From Mucilaginibacter glaciei (GTDB lineage Bacteria > Bacteroidota > Bacteroidia > Sphingobacteriales > Sphingobacteriaceae), in contig NZ_JACWMX010000003.1 of the NCBI RefSeq assembly GCF_014773245.1, forward strand, positions 496,001 through 560,000: a DNA stretch of 64,000 bases, read 5' to 3'. The position numbers were made by a program, and so were the translations under genes. Under the pieces are notes generated by a model. It saw only the letters and a list, made by a program, of their open reading frames with translations. It made no database searches and had not been told where the DNA came from. Below, piece by piece: positions 62,978-64,000 of the stretch. Numbering within the stretch: the first letter of the stretch is position 1; every line of letters begins with the position of its first letter.

Positions 62978-64000
62978 TCAGTAAAGAATTGGCCGACCTT
63001 GCTGTTTGATTGTTTTTGATATTTGTTCGGCAATCACAATAGCACCGTAAGCGTTCGCAATTCCGCCTGCCTTGCTTAAACTTCTGAATGGCACTTTTTG
63101 ATCATTACCTGGTTTAATTACTATGTATCTATTGGAGTAGCAGATCTTTCAATACAATATTTTATCTGTTTGTAATTTAGCATAGGATAATAACTCCATA
63201 TAAACGCTGCTAAGCCGCAAACTATAGGTGCCGAAAAGCTGGTGCCGCTTGCTGTTTACAGCTCATTATTAACACTCGTCGTAGTTATATTTACTCGGGG
63301 GGCAAATATATCCACGCTGGCTTTTCCGTAGTTACTGAAATCTGCTACTAAAGAAGAATCATACCCTGATGCGCCAACATTGATCACATTGGAAGCTCTT
63401 TTACCGTCGTTGTATACAGCAGTAGGATAGCTGATTACTGAATCTGTGTTAACATCATCATTGCCTGCACCGCTTAGTAAAAGGACACCTTTTATTTCGG
63501 AATATTTAACAGCTTCATCTACCCATTGTATTTGGGGCGACTGGTACTTAACGAAGCTCATATTGATAATTTTTGCGCCATTATCAACCGCAAAGATTAT
63601 GGCATTAGGTACATCCTTATCCCATTCATCCCCGCCAACAAATTGCTTGATGTGCATGATCATTACTGCATTTGTAATGCCATTGGTGCCTACGTTATTG
63701 CTACGTATTGCACATATTATTCTGGCACAGCCAATGCCGTGAGAGTATTCTGGCCGGATGGGTTTTACAACGCCGCTACCATATTTTTTTTAATATTGGT
63801 ATACGGGTCATCATGAAGGTCTCTCTTTCTAAAATAACCCGCATCATTGTTTTCAATCATTATATTAACCGTATAAAGGTCGTTTATAATACCTTCTAAA
63901 CGTTTCAGGTCATCCTTTATCTAGGTAAACAGGGCTGTATGGTCTTTTTTTTGCAATCTCGATGTGATACGTGCCAAAACGTAGGCATATGCTTTTATTG
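62978..64000 (-). pseudogene. Degraded subtilisin-like protease paralogue (runs off window)
   Basis: Minus-strand remnant paralogous to the 61303 protease; its 5' part lies beyond base 64000. Homology can be followed across breaks: ENNDAGYFRKRDLHDDPYTN, a frameshift near 63781-63792, the His motif YSHGIGCA, DKDVPNAIIFAVDNGAKIIN, AGNDDVNTDS, then an in-frame TAA (63256-63258) directly before the Ser motif SGTSFSAPIVCG, a second frameshift near 63118-63127, and the tail KVPFRSLSKAGGIANAYGA ending at TGA 62978-62980. Three independent lesions make inactivation likely. It lies 73 bp from the intact copy, in the same direction. Confidence 0.85.

Noticed and set aside
1..64000. CRISPR arrays, insertion sequences, transposases, integrases, rRNA or complete tRNA genes
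   Set aside because: No regularly spaced repeats, no transposase or integrase motifs, and no complete structural RNA were seen on either strand.

Overview
The window is carbohydrate-degradation DNA from a member of the Bacteroidota, most like the soil or plant-associated Sphingobacteriaceae (Mucilaginibacter/Pedobacter type; inferred). The evidence is two SusC/SusD pairs, a dense set of exported glycoside hydrolases (GH) with signal peptides, A/T-rich start regions without clear Shine-Dalgarno sequences, and TAnnTTTG-type promoter elements.

Layout. (1) 1-12960, plus strand: one tightly spaced operon with the tail of a GH29 fucosidase, a GH2 resembling plant endo-beta-mannosidase, an inner-membrane sugar MFS transporter interrupted by an in-frame TAG, GH20, GH29, GH92, and a cytochrome c/FG-GAP protein. 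The enzymes match the linkages of an N-glycan (fucose, alpha-mannose, Man-beta-GlcNAc, GlcNAc). (2) 13031-36146: a rhamnose-centred locus with a GH78-like enzyme facing a GH78 plus an AraA-fold isomerase, then SusC-SusD-GH78. On the minus strand follows a GH97-GH106-GH29 operon with a divergent AraC regulator. A 16-bp motif lies 39-40 nt upstream of a TAAATTTG element in front of both the 15769 GH78 and the SusC gene, which ties them into one regulon. (3) 36158-42152: a fucose cassette on the minus strand (FucP, GH29, aldo/keto reductase, zinc dehydrogenase) with a divergent AraC regulator. (4) 42343-57706: a pectin- or glycan-type locus with GH43, a LacI regulator and its probable palindromic operator, SusC-SusD, GH39, GH28, GH92 and GH28, closed by a strong terminator. 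(5) 57707-64000: an AT-richer, decaying stretch with a frameshifted prolyl oligopeptidase, an intact subtilisin, a degraded subtilisin paralogue, and a tRNA T-arm fragment that may be an old integration site.

How the parts work together. SusC/D pairs import oligosaccharides across the outer membrane. Exported exo-enzymes release rhamnose, fucose, galactose, mannose, GlcNAc, xylose or arabinose, and galacturonate. MFS symporters take up the monosaccharides, and local isomerase and dehydrogenases start their catabolism. Regulation is local (two AraC, one LacI); no hybrid two-component regulator or ECF sigma/anti-sigma pair is present. Enzyme families and catalytic residues were read from the sequence; exact substrates are inferred.
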